This document shows positions 1 through 5,458 of a DNA stretch of 6,512 nucleotides, piece after piece. This DNA is from Gammaproteobacteria bacterium. Its GTDB lineage: Bacteria; Pseudomonadota; Gammaproteobacteria; Pseudomonadales; Oleiphilaceae. The translations under genes and the position numbers were made by a program. The DNA is taken from NCBI GenBank assembly GCA_029268325.1, contig JAJUGC010000131.1:1-6512 (forward strand), given 5' to 3'. The notes beneath the pieces were generated by a model. That model saw nothing but the letters and a program-made list of their open reading frames with translations. It was not told where the DNA came from and did not search any database. How positions within the stretch are numbered: the stretch's first letter is position 1; each line of letters begins with the position of its first letter.

Positions 1-1
1 G

Positions 2-532
2 GTCATGCTGTCCGCCCAGGCCACGGATGTGGGGGTCAACAAGGCAACCGCCAAGCTGTTTCCCGTTGCCAATACCCCAGAGGCCATCTTGGCCCTGGGC
101 GTTGACGGTCTGAAAAGCTACATCAACACCATCAACTTCTATAACACCAAAGCGGAAAACGTCATCAAGACCTGCCGCATCCTGGTAGAACGGTATAACT
201 CCGAAGTGCCAGACACCCGGGAAGCCCTGGAGTCTTTGCCGGGCGTTGGGCGCAAGACAGCCAACGTGGTTCTCAATACCGCTTTTCGCCAGCCGGCCAT
301 GGCCGTGGATACCCATATCTTCCGGGTTTCCAACCGCACGGGAATTGCACCGGGCAAAAATGTCCTGGAAGTGGAGCAAAAGCTGCTACGCCTGGTACCC
401 AAAGAATTCCTCATGGACGCCCACCACTGGCTGATTTTGCACGGCCGGTATACCTGCATCGCCCGCAAGCCTCGTTGCGGCTCCTGCCTCATTTACGACC
501 TTTGCGAATACAAGGACAAAACCGAAGTTTAA
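2..532 (+). CDS. nth: Endonuclease III (5'-truncated by window edge)
   Basis: DNA glycosylase/AP lyase of base excision repair; it removes oxidised pyrimidines and nicks the abasic site. The reading frame is open to the left edge, so the true start lies outside the window. Counting from the first Met (position 5), 175 residues are visible. The helix-hairpin-helix LPGVGRKTA is at 78-86 and holds the catalytic Lys84, followed by the catalytic Asp102 in VDTHIFRV. The C-terminal iron-sulfur cysteines are Cys151, Cys158, Cys161 and Cys167 (C-X6-C-X2-C-X5-C). All of these sit exactly 36 residues before their E. coli Nth equivalents (K120, D138, C187-C203), so about 36 N-terminal codons are missing and the visible part is intact. 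The stop is TAA at 530-532. In many gammaproteobacteria nth follows the rsx/rnf genes, which cannot be checked here. It converges on the minus-strand genes. Identification is very secure. Confidence 0.97.
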   Translation, partial: VMLSAQATDVGVNKATAKLFPVANTPEAILALGVDGLKSYINTINFYNTKAENVIKTCRILVERYNSEVPDTREALESLPGVGRKTANVVLNTAFRQPAMAVDTHIFRVSNRTGIAPGKNVLEVEQKLLRLVPKEFLMDAHHWLILHGRYTCIARKPRCGSCLIYDLCEYKDKTEV

Positions 533-600
533 GCTCGGGTTTGGTCTGGAAGGGAAAGGAAGCCCGAAAAGGCGGAAGGGTCGCTGAAGACTGGGTTGGC

Positions 601-629
601 CCTTAAGAAAAGTGCTTGGCCCCCAAGCA
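601..629 (-). terminator. Intrinsic terminator downstream of the chalcone-isomerase-like gene
   Basis: Read on the minus strand, TGCTTGG (629-623) and CCAAGCA (619-613) form a perfect 7-bp stem around a GGG loop. CTTTTCTT follows at once (612-605), giving a rho-independent terminator shape. On the plus strand the hairpin is followed by AAAGATC and has no T-run, so it should act for minus-strand transcripts and not for nth. Confidence 0.6.
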
Positions 630-648
630 AAGATCAAACAGTAGCGCT

Positions 649-711
649 CCCATTTCTCCCCTTTGCGCCCCAGCTGAAGGGCGCAAAGGCAGCTCTGTTC
701 GGAGAAACGGG
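649..711 (-). other. Two-tier stem-loop in the 3' region of the chalcone-isomerase-like gene
   Basis: The inner stem CCTTTGCGCCC (660-670) / GGGCGCAAAGG (679-689) is a perfect 11-bp pair around an 8-nt loop. The outer arm CCCATTTCTCC (649-659) pairs with GGAGAAACGGG (701-711) over 11 positions with one non-Watson-Crick pair (652/708). That pair is A-C in a plus-strand transcript but G-U in a minus-strand transcript. An 11-nt one-sided bulge (690-700) separates the two tiers. Neither flank has a strong T-run, so the element itself is not a textbook terminator. It begins 16 nt after the stop codon of the minus-strand gene and lies before the terminator at 601-629. The rest of the 533-727 gap shows only a purine-rich stretch after nth. 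Confidence 0.55.
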
Positions 712-727
712 TATGGGAAGACCGGAT

Positions 728-1291
728 TTAACCGCCCAGCATAGCCTTCTTCAGGTTGGCCTGGGCCGGCTTGTTGGACAGCCAGATACCGAAAACAGCC
801 TCTTTGAACGCCAGGCCGCCATTGACGGTTTCTGTGAACTTACCGTTCTTGTAAATGTCGATGCCTTTGCCCGGAATGTAGATCAGGTCAAATTCGTCGT
901 TTTTCTTGATCTCTTCATCAAACACTGCAATGAATTGGTCAATATGCTCCTGGATCGGCTCCAGGTTGCCGCCTGTGGCCCCTTCAAAGCCTTCCATGAC
1001 AGCCGTCTTCATTTTGTCGCTGGTAATCAGGCCAGAAACCATGTGCAACTTAACAGCCATGGGCTCGTCGGCAGACATGATCGCCGCGGCATCGGTGGAA
1101 GGCTGAGTCAGATAGAGTGCGCTGACGTAAATATCCATGAACCACTTTGTCCGCACTCCCGCGCCGTTCAAGACCAGTTCGGTGGAATCAGCAGTCAAGT
1201 TTTCCGGAATTTCGACATCAGCGATTTCCCTTGCTTGAGCGGTCGAAAATAATGCAAATGTTAGTGTCAGTACTGAAATGAGCCGTTTCAT
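728..1291 (-). CDS. Exported chalcone-isomerase-like protein of unknown function
   Basis: The 187-residue protein resembles the bacterial chalcone isomerase-like family (Pfam chalcone-isomerase/CHI-like fold), whose members in proteobacteria are periplasmic and have no established reaction. Residues 1-20 form a signal peptide with Lys2-Arg3, a hydrophobic core and an AQA cleavage site before Arg21. Family-typical segments follow: NGAGVRTKWF at 42-51 leading into strand DIYVSALYL, then FDLIYIPGKGIDIYKNGK at 134-151, and FKEAVFGIWLSNKPA near the C-terminus (162-176), which matches the usual end of the fold. The start at 1291 is preferred because AGGG (1301-1304) lies 9 nt upstream. An in-frame ATG at 1300 would have the AGGG directly against it, and the longer open frame to 1375 adds a non-signal-like leader. 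It lies behind rpoS but is separated by a strong terminator, so it probably has its own promoter. True flavonoid isomerase activity is unlikely; lipid or small-ligand binding is a guess from the fold. Confidence 0.82.
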   Translation of the reverse strand: MKRLISVLTLTFALFSTAQAREIADVEIPENLTADSTELVLNGAGVRTKWFMDIYVSALYLTQPSTDAAAIMSADEPMAVKLHMVSGLITSDKMKTAVMEGFEGATGGNLEPIQEHIDQFIAVFDEEIKKNDEFDLIYIPGKGIDIYKNGKFTETVNGGLAFKEAVFGIWLSNKPAQANLKKAMLGG

Positions 1292-1465
1292 TCTCTGCAT
1301 CCCTAATCGCAAAGTTATTATTGGAAGAGCTGAAGCGACGATAATACAAGAACTTGTTCCGTTATAACACACCACAGTTCTCAGCCAATCGCCTGGATCA
1401 GCTCACAAATCATTCAAGAACCAAGCCTGGTCGTAACGGTCGTTTTGCCGCTGCTGGAACGCAAA
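1292..1465 (-). promoter_or_regulatory. Upstream region of the chalcone-isomerase-like gene
   Basis: This non-coding gap between the rpoS terminator and the next gene should hold the latter's promoter. On the minus strand a TATTAT (1346-1341) is a possible -10 element, but no convincing -35 lies 16-18 bp upstream. Just upstream of it are overlapping short inverted repeats, ACAAG-TT-CTTGT (1357-1346) and GAAC-AA-GTTC (1359-1350), which could be an operator half-site pair. The Shine-Dalgarno AGGG is at 1304-1301. No ORF or tRNA was seen. Confidence 0.3.
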
Positions 1466-1493
1466 CGGGCCGCCCAAGGGCGGCCCGCTTTTT
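1466..1493. terminator. Strong rpoS terminator, possibly bidirectional
   Basis: CGGGCCGCCC (1466-1475) and GGGCGGCCCG (1478-1487) are perfect 10-bp complements around an AA centre, so about 9 bp close with a 4-nt loop. On the minus strand this is 24 nt past the rpoS stop and is followed by TTTGCGTT, a moderate U-tract. On the plus strand it is followed by CTTTTT (1488-1493), a better U-tract, although no plus-strand gene upstream is evident. Confidence 0.85.
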
Positions 1494-1516
1494 GGAGCAT
1501 GGGAAAGGCTTTAGAG

Positions 1517-2515
1517 TTAGCCGAACAAGGTCTCTCCGCAGAGTCCTTGCTTCTCCAGGATCTCCCGCATCCGCTTCAGTGCTTCCACCTGAATCTGGCG
1601 CACCCGCTCGCGGGTCAGGCCAATTTCGTGGCCCACTTCTTCCAGGGTGCTCATTTGGTAGCCCCGCAGGCCAAAACGGCGCGCGATGACTTCCTGCTGC
1701 TTGTCCGTCAACTGGTTCAGCCAGTTGTCGATACTGCCTTTCAGGTCACTGTCTTGAAGGATTTCACAGGGATCGTTGACGGCCTCATCGGCGACGGTGT
1801 CGAGCAGGCTCTTGTCGGAACCGGCACCAATGGGGGTATCGATGGAGGTGACCCGCTCGTTCAAGCTCAGCATGCGTTTCACATCCTTGACTGGCTTATC
1901 GAGCAGTTCGGCGATTTCTTCAGGGCTGGGTTCGTGATCCAGCTTCTGGGTCAGCTCACGGGCTGCCCGCAGATAGACGTTCAGTTCCTTGACCACATGG
2001 ATCGGCAGGCGGATCGTACGGGTTTGGTTCATGATCGCCCGTTCGATGGTCTGGCGAATCCACCAGGTGGCGTAGGTAGAGAATCGGAAGCCCCGTTCCG
2101 GATCAAACTTTTCCACGGCCCGGATCAAACCGAGATTTCCTTCCTCGATCAGGTCTAGCAGGGACAGGCCCCGGTTGACATAGCGACGTGCGATCTTGAC
2201 CACCAGGCGCAGGTTACTTTCGATCATCCGCTTACGGCCGGCCTCATCTCCCTTGCGGGCCAGACGTGCGTAGTAGACCTCCTCTTCGGGAGTCAGGAGC
2301 GGAGAAAAACCGATTTCGTTGAGATAGATCTGGGTAGCATCCAGCTGGCGATAGCTTTGACCCTCACCCAGCACGAAACGACCACTGCGAGAACTCCGGG
2401 TTGCGGTGCTCTCCAGATCCTCGTCTTCGGCATCTGAAAATTCAACATCTTCGGCAAGGATCTCTTCTGGTTCGAATGCCAGGTCGTCACAAAATGCTTC
2501 TCTTTCTGCTGACAT
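1517..2515 (-). CDS. rpoS: RNA polymerase sigma factor RpoS (sigma-S/sigma-38)
   Basis: Stationary-phase and general-stress sigma factor; it binds core RNA polymerase and directs it to stress promoters. The 332-residue length matches the family (330 in E. coli). An acidic, divergent N-terminus (about residues 10-36, rich in E and D) is followed by region 1.2 (58-90, DATQIYLNEIGFSPLLTPEEE), region 2 (about 94-165, with NLRLVVKIARRYVNRGLSLL and the -10-contacting FSTYATWWIRQTIERA), region 3 (about 168-245) and region 4 (about 262-322). The -35-binding helix-turn-helix is LEEVGHEIGLTRERVRQIQVEALKRM. Lys176 in HVVKELN aligns with E. coli Lys173, which is needed for RssB-dependent proteolysis. The start at 2515 has AGGG (2523-2526) 7 nt upstream. 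The gene lies 79 bp behind nlpD, as in other gammaproteobacteria, and ends before a strong hairpin terminator. RpoS is preferred over RpoD or RpoH because of size, residue pattern and gene neighbourhood. Confidence 0.98.
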   Translation of the reverse strand: MSAEREAFCDDLAFEPEEILAEDVEFSDAEDEDLESTATRSSRSGRFVLGEGQSYRQLDATQIYLNEIGFSPLLTPEEEVYYARLARKGDEAGRKRMIESNLRLVVKIARRYVNRGLSLLDLIEEGNLGLIRAVEKFDPERGFRFSTYATWWIRQTIERAIMNQTRTIRLPIHVVKELNVYLRAARELTQKLDHEPSPEEIAELLDKPVKDVKRMLSLNERVTSIDTPIGAGSDKSLLDTVADEAVNDPCEILQDSDLKGSIDNWLNQLTDKQQEVIARRFGLRGYQMSTLEEVGHEIGLTRERVRQIQVEALKRMREILEKQGLCGETLFG

Positions 2516-2594
2516 AAACTAGCCCTACTCTTCTAGATTGCCCGGAGGATCCGGGTGGAGTACCAAGTTCTTCTTTTTCCGGCCCTATTCTTTA
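2516..2594 (-). promoter_or_regulatory. nlpD-rpoS spacer and rpoS leader
   Basis: Reading toward rpoS, the leader has an A-rich tract AAAAAGAAGAAC (2578-2567) that divides into four A-R-N triplets. A perfect 6-bp hairpin follows, TCCGGG/CCCGGA on the plus strand (2541-2546 with 2550-2555, 3-nt loop), then the Shine-Dalgarno AGGG (2526-2523), 7 nt from the ATG. The hairpin has no following T-run, so it does not look like a terminator. A role in translational control is inferred only. Confidence 0.4.
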
Positions 2595-3482
2595 TTATCG
2601 TTTGGGCAGGTAATTCAACGGATTTACCGGCTTGCCGTCTTTTCGAATCTCGAAATGCAGTTGAGGCCGGTTGGTTCCGCTGGAACCGATCTCTGCAATT
2701 TTTTGTCCACCTTTAACCCACTCGCCCTCCTTTACCACGATACGATGGTTATGTGCGTAGGCACTCAAAAACTGCTCGTTATGGTTGATGATGATCAACA
2801 ACCCATAACCCAGCAGTCCGCTGCCCGCGTACACCACTTCACCACTGGCTGCGGAGTAGACCGGATCACCAATCGAGCCACCCAGGTTGATGCCCTTGTT
2901 GATTCGGCCGCTTGTCGAATAGGTTTCAATTATCGGGCCAGTTCCAGGCCAAGACCACTGCAGTTTGTTAGACGATTGTGCAGTTTTGCTGCCAGCGTTA
3001 CTTTGTGTATTTTTGTTACCAACTGTCTTGTTTTGCTGTTTAGGGGCCGGTTTGGGCGCTTTTGCGACCGGTGTCGAGGGCCTGGTGGAGGTGGTGGAAG
3101 TGCGAGTCGGGGCCGTCTTTGCAGGAGCGGAAGGCGCCTTGGCAACCACCGTTTCTGGCTGGTAACGAAAACCAGGCGGAACTTCCAGGCTAATACGCTG
3201 TCCCGGATAGATCCGATAAGGCTGGGAAATCTTGTTAATAGCCGCCAGTTGCTTGTAATCCCGGCCATAGCGCCAGGCAATGGAATAGAGGGTTTCACCT
3301 TCCTTGACCGTGTGAAAGCCAAAGGTGACCGGAGGGTTGAATGAGCTGTCCTGATAAATAGAAGGGCTATTGCAGCCTGCCACTCCCAAGGCCAGCAGCA
3401 GGACGGCAAGCAGTGCGGCAATATCCGTGCCACAAGAAGTATACATTCTGTTACAAACGAGCCGCTTCAGAGTCCCAATCAT
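2595..3482 (-). CDS. nlpD: Lipoprotein NlpD, LysM and degenerate LytM/M23 domains (amidase activator)
   Basis: Outer-membrane lipoprotein that, in E. coli, activates the septal amidase AmiC so daughter cells can separate. The 295 residues contain a lipoprotein signal with lipobox VAGC (lipidated Cys37). A LysM peptidoglycan-binding domain spans about 57-99 (HTVKEGETLYSIAWRYG onward), followed by a low-complexity A/T/P/K/Q/N linker (112-172) and a LytM/M23 domain (about 183-292). The metal site is degenerate: the expected H-x3-D is N195-x3-N199, and the HxH motif is Q274-L-H276. It should therefore be an activator and not a peptidase. The start at 3482 supplies the Lys6/Arg7/Arg12 n-region; its AAGG (3486-3489) is only 3 nt away. 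The alternative Met13 (3446) has no clear Shine-Dalgarno and an uncharged n-region. It lies directly upstream of rpoS, and in relatives the main rpoS promoter lies inside nlpD. Confidence 0.95.
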   Translation of the reverse strand: MIGTLKRLVCNRMYTSCGTDIAALLAVLLLALGVAGCNSPSIYQDSSFNPPVTFGFHTVKEGETLYSIAWRYGRDYKQLAAINKISQPYRIYPGQRISLEVPPGFRYQPETVVAKAPSAPAKTAPTRTSTTSTRPSTPVAKAPKPAPKQQNKTVGNKNTQSNAGSKTAQSSNKLQWSWPGTGPIIETYSTSGRINKGINLGGSIGDPVYSAASGEVVYAGSGLLGYGLLIIINHNEQFLSAYAHNHRIVVKEGEWVKGGQKIAEIGSSGTNRPQLHFEIRKDGKPVNPLNYLPKR

Positions 3483-3699
3483 AGGCCTTCACCAGCGGTT
3501 TTTATTTATTTAAAGAATATAAAAACCACTTCTTATAAGATAAAAAACTTAAAAACCACAGGTAACGCAATAACTTATTCTATTTATGTGACTTTTCTGA
3601 ACCGTTTTTCGCCTGGGCGGCAGTCGTTTCTACGACACAACTGTTACCGGCGGGAACACTCCCTGCACCCAAAAGTAACACTCCTTTTGTCTGTAACTG
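3483..3699 (-). promoter_or_regulatory. AT-rich promoter/regulatory region of nlpD(-rpoS)
   Basis: This 217-bp gap is by far the widest in the minus-strand cluster and is strongly AT-rich between about 3499 and 3600, unlike the flanking genes. It holds a 10-bp palindrome TCTTATAAGA (3531-3540), whose TATAAG could serve as a -10 on the minus strand, and repeated TAAAAACC motifs. No -35 of good quality is visible at the right spacing. The part near the DUF368 stop has a small hairpin, GTCGT/ACGAC (3623-3627 with 3632-3636), with no T-run. A separate promoter for nlpD-rpoS is inferred from the gap size and composition. Confidence 0.45.
3495..3559. repeat. Three-copy TAAAAACC(A/G)C motif cluster upstream of nlpD
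   Basis: TAAAAACCAC occurs at 3520-3529 and again at 3550-3559, exactly 30 bp apart. A third, inverted copy (TAAAAACCGC on the minus strand) lies at 3504-3495. The inverted copy and the nearest direct copy form a 9-bp inverted repeat, GGTTTTTAT (3497-3505) / ATAAAAACC (3519-3527), with a 13-nt spacer. The palindrome TCTTATAAGA (3531-3540) lies between the two direct copies. Confidence 0.5.
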
Positions 3700-4629
3700 C
3701 TACCGGGTTCTCACCTTTTCCAAGATCACGATCAAAACAATACCCATGACACCACAGAGAATAGCACCTGTGAGATGAGACGGCTGACCGGTGACGACCT
3801 CATAGACGGAAGGCAGCACATTGGTTTGCAAAAAGGGGACTTCCTCACCTGCCCTGTTCAAACGGTACTCCAGGGTCTGTTTCCAGGGCCAGATCTTATT
3901 GAGAGAGCCCAGCATAATTCCGGTCAAAAGCGCCAGGGTCACATCATGGAACCGCCTGAGCATCCAACTGAGAAAGTGGGAAATGGAGAGCAAGCCCACC
4001 ACACAGCCACAGGCGAAAACGAAGAGAACCGAAAAGTGCAGGGACTTTACCGCCGCCAGGATGGGGGCATACATTCCCATGACCAGCAGGATAAAGCTGC
4101 CTGAAATACCGGGCAGGATCATCGCACAGATGGCAATCATACCACTGAAGAAGAGGGTAAAGAGAGTCACCTCCATCTCCCGTGGAGACAGCTCCGTGAT
4201 CATATAAGCCGCGAGAGTTCCCAGAACCAGGCAAATCCAGACGGCTGAGGTCCGTTGCCTAATCTGGGTGGCGATCAGCCACACGGATCCCAGGATCAGC
4301 CCGAAAAAGAAAGCCCAAATCAGTTCCGGATACACCTCCAGCAAATGACTGATCAGGCTTGCCAAGGTCACAATGCTGGTCAGGATGCCGCCAAACAGCA
4401 CCAACAGGAATGTCCCGTCGATGTGGCGCCACACTCCTTGTACACCAGATTGGCGAAAAATTAACCAAATCTGGGGGCCGAAAGAGCGCAGAGCATTTAA
4501 CAAACGCTCATAAATACCGGCGATAAAGGCAATGGTTCCGCCGGAAACACCGGGCACTACATCCGCGGCTCCCATGGCGATACCTTTCAAATACAACAAT
4601 AAATACGAGCGCGGAGTATCCTTCGACAT
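3700..4629 (-). CDS. DUF368 polytopic membrane protein, probable polyprenyl-phosphate (C55-P) transporter, PopT-like
   Basis: Inner-membrane protein of 309 residues (313 if the ATG at 4641 is used), with about eight hydrophobic segments. It matches the DUF368 family. Family members (PopT) have been genetically implicated in returning undecaprenyl phosphate to the cytoplasmic face for cell-wall and glycan precursor synthesis. Visible hallmarks are duplicated motifs in the two halves: PGVSGGT at 26-32 and PGISGS at 173-178, each followed by a glycine-rich segment (FFFGLILGS at 107-115 and LTGIMLGS at 235-242). This fits an inverted-repeat transporter fold. The start at 4629 has GGGA 6 nt upstream; the ATG at 4641 has no Shine-Dalgarno. 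The gene follows pcm by 36 nt, so co-transcription with surE-pcm is likely. A 217-bp gap separates it from nlpD. Family assignment is secure; substrate is inferred from the family. Confidence 0.88.
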   Translation of the reverse strand: MSKDTPRSYLLLYLKGIAMGAADVVPGVSGGTIAFIAGIYERLLNALRSFGPQIWLIFRQSGVQGVWRHIDGTFLLVLFGGILTSIVTLASLISHLLEVYPELIWAFFFGLILGSVWLIATQIRQRTSAVWICLVLGTLAAYMITELSPREMEVTLFTLFFSGMIAICAMILPGISGSFILLVMGMYAPILAAVKSLHFSVLFVFACGCVVGLLSISHFLSWMLRRFHDVTLALLTGIMLGSLNKIWPWKQTLEYRLNRAGEEVPFLQTNVLPSVYEVVTGQPSHLTGAILCGVMGIVLIVILEKVRTR

Positions 4630-4665
4630 AGGGCATCCCATGAGTATTAAACGGCTTGGTTCGAG

Positions 4666-5301
4666 TTAGCGGATAACGCCACCCAGCAACGGCACAAAAC
4701 GCACGGTTTCGATGCTTTCGGACAGATACTCAGCCCCTTGGCGCCGGATGAGACGCAGCTCCTGATGGTCTCCCTGGCCTACAGGGATCACCAGGCGGCC
4801 TCCATCGGCTAGCTGAGCCAACAGCTCGGGCGGCACCTCAGCAGGCGCGGCAGTCACAATGATGCCATCAAACGGCCCGGTCCCGGGAAGCCCCATGGTG
4901 CCGTCGGCGTGGCGGAAGTAGACGTTACGTATGCCCAGGGTGCGAATCCGTTCCTTGGCCTTATCCTGGAGCGGCTTGATACGCTCAACACTATACAGAG
5001 TGCCTACCAGGGGAGCCAATACCGCAGTTTGGTAACCACAACCGGTTCCCACTTCCAACACCTTGTCCAACGGCTTTTCCTGCAACAGCAACTCCGTCAT
5101 CCGGGCGACAATATAAGGCTGGGAGATGGTCTGGTTGAAGCCGATGGGCAGGGAGGTATCTTCGTAGGCGCGATGGGCCAGGGCCTCATCAATGAACAGA
5201 TGCCGTGGCGTGTCCAGTATCTGATCCAATACCCTGGGGTCCCGAATACCCTCTGTTCGCAGACGCTCCACCAAACGCATACGGGTGCGCTTGGAGGTCA
5301 T
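4666..5301 (-). CDS. pcm: Protein-L-isoaspartate O-methyltransferase
   Basis: Cytosolic repair enzyme that transfers a methyl group from S-adenosylmethionine to L-isoaspartyl residues in aged proteins, starting their conversion back to aspartate. From the chosen start it has 211 residues, the length I recall for Pseudomonas Pcm, and begins MTSKRTRMRLVERL. It shows the family signature TISQPY (58-63, with the active-site Ser60), SAM motif I LEVGTGCGYQTA (82-93, Cys where E. coli has Ser), the acidic SVER (104-107), PFDGIIVTAAP (143-153) and the C-terminal TVRFVPLLGG. The start at 5301 is preferred because AAGG lies 7 nt upstream. An upstream in-frame GTG at 5340 would add 13 residues not typical of the family and has a GAGG only 1 nt away. 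It sits in the classical order between surE and nlpD, but with DUF368 interposed. Confidence 0.96.
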   Translation of the reverse strand: MTSKRTRMRLVERLRTEGIRDPRVLDQILDTPRHLFIDEALAHRAYEDTSLPIGFNQTISQPYIVARMTELLLQEKPLDKVLEVGTGCGYQTAVLAPLVGTLYSVERIKPLQDKAKERIRTLGIRNVYFRHADGTMGLPGTGPFDGIIVTAAPAEVPPELLAQLADGGRLVIPVGQGDHQELRLIRRQGAEYLSESIETVRFVPLLGGVIR

Positions 5302-5458
5302 ACCGATACCTTCGATGTCGATGCTTCGTTTCAAGATCACGCCTCATTCACTACCACTGCTTCCCTGCACTATTCCTTGTTGGCTACAGCATAGCTGATG
5401 TTTTCTTTCCTGCTTGCTCCGCAAGCGAGGACGATCGTACGTTGTTTCAAGCCCGGTG
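5302..5458 (-). other. surE-pcm spacer with small hairpin
   Basis: This 157-bp gap lies between genes that overlap or nearly touch in many relatives. It has a 6-bp perfect stem GCTTGC (5412-5417) / GCAAGC (5421-5426) with a 3-nt loop, extendable by CCT/AGG across a one-base bulge. There is no T-run on either side, so terminator function is doubtful. A TATGCT on the minus strand could be a -10, but no matching -35 was found. No coding potential was recognised beyond the possible 13-codon Pcm extension. Confidence 0.35.
5309..5312 (-). promoter_or_regulatory. Shine-Dalgarno deciding the pcm start
   Basis: AAGG on the minus strand, with 7 nt between it and the ATG at 5301-5299. This spacing favours the 211-residue Pcm over the GTG start at 5340. 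Confidence 0.6.

Noticed and set aside
660..689. 11-bp hairpin as a simple terminator for nth
   Set aside because: On the plus strand it is followed by CAGCTCTGTTC without a T-run, and it is part of a larger paired structure better matched to the minus-strand transcript.
596..1252. Plus-strand open frame (218 codons) over the CHI-like gene
   Set aside because: The minus-strand frame has a signal peptide, Shine-Dalgarno and family motifs. The plus-strand product has none of these.
1292..1516. Possible RsmZ/RsmY-type regulatory RNA, since rsmZ lies beside rpoS in Pseudomonas
   Set aside because: Only two or three GGA motifs on the plus strand and two on the minus strand, not displayed in hairpin loops. 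There is also no GacA-type TGTAAG...CTTACA upstream element.
1445..2158. Long plus-strand open frame (237 codons) over rpoS
   Set aside because: It lies antisense to rpoS, whose translation matches a known family end to end. The plus-strand product shows no recognisable domain, so it is a shadow frame.
2538..3344. Long plus-strand open frame (268 codons) over nlpD
   Set aside because: It is antisense to the well-supported nlpD. Its Arg/Gly-rich stretches are the complement of the NlpD low-complexity linker.
5412..5426. Hairpin as a terminator between surE and pcm
   Set aside because: The stem is only 6 bp, and on the minus strand it is followed by an A/G-rich sequence without a T-run.
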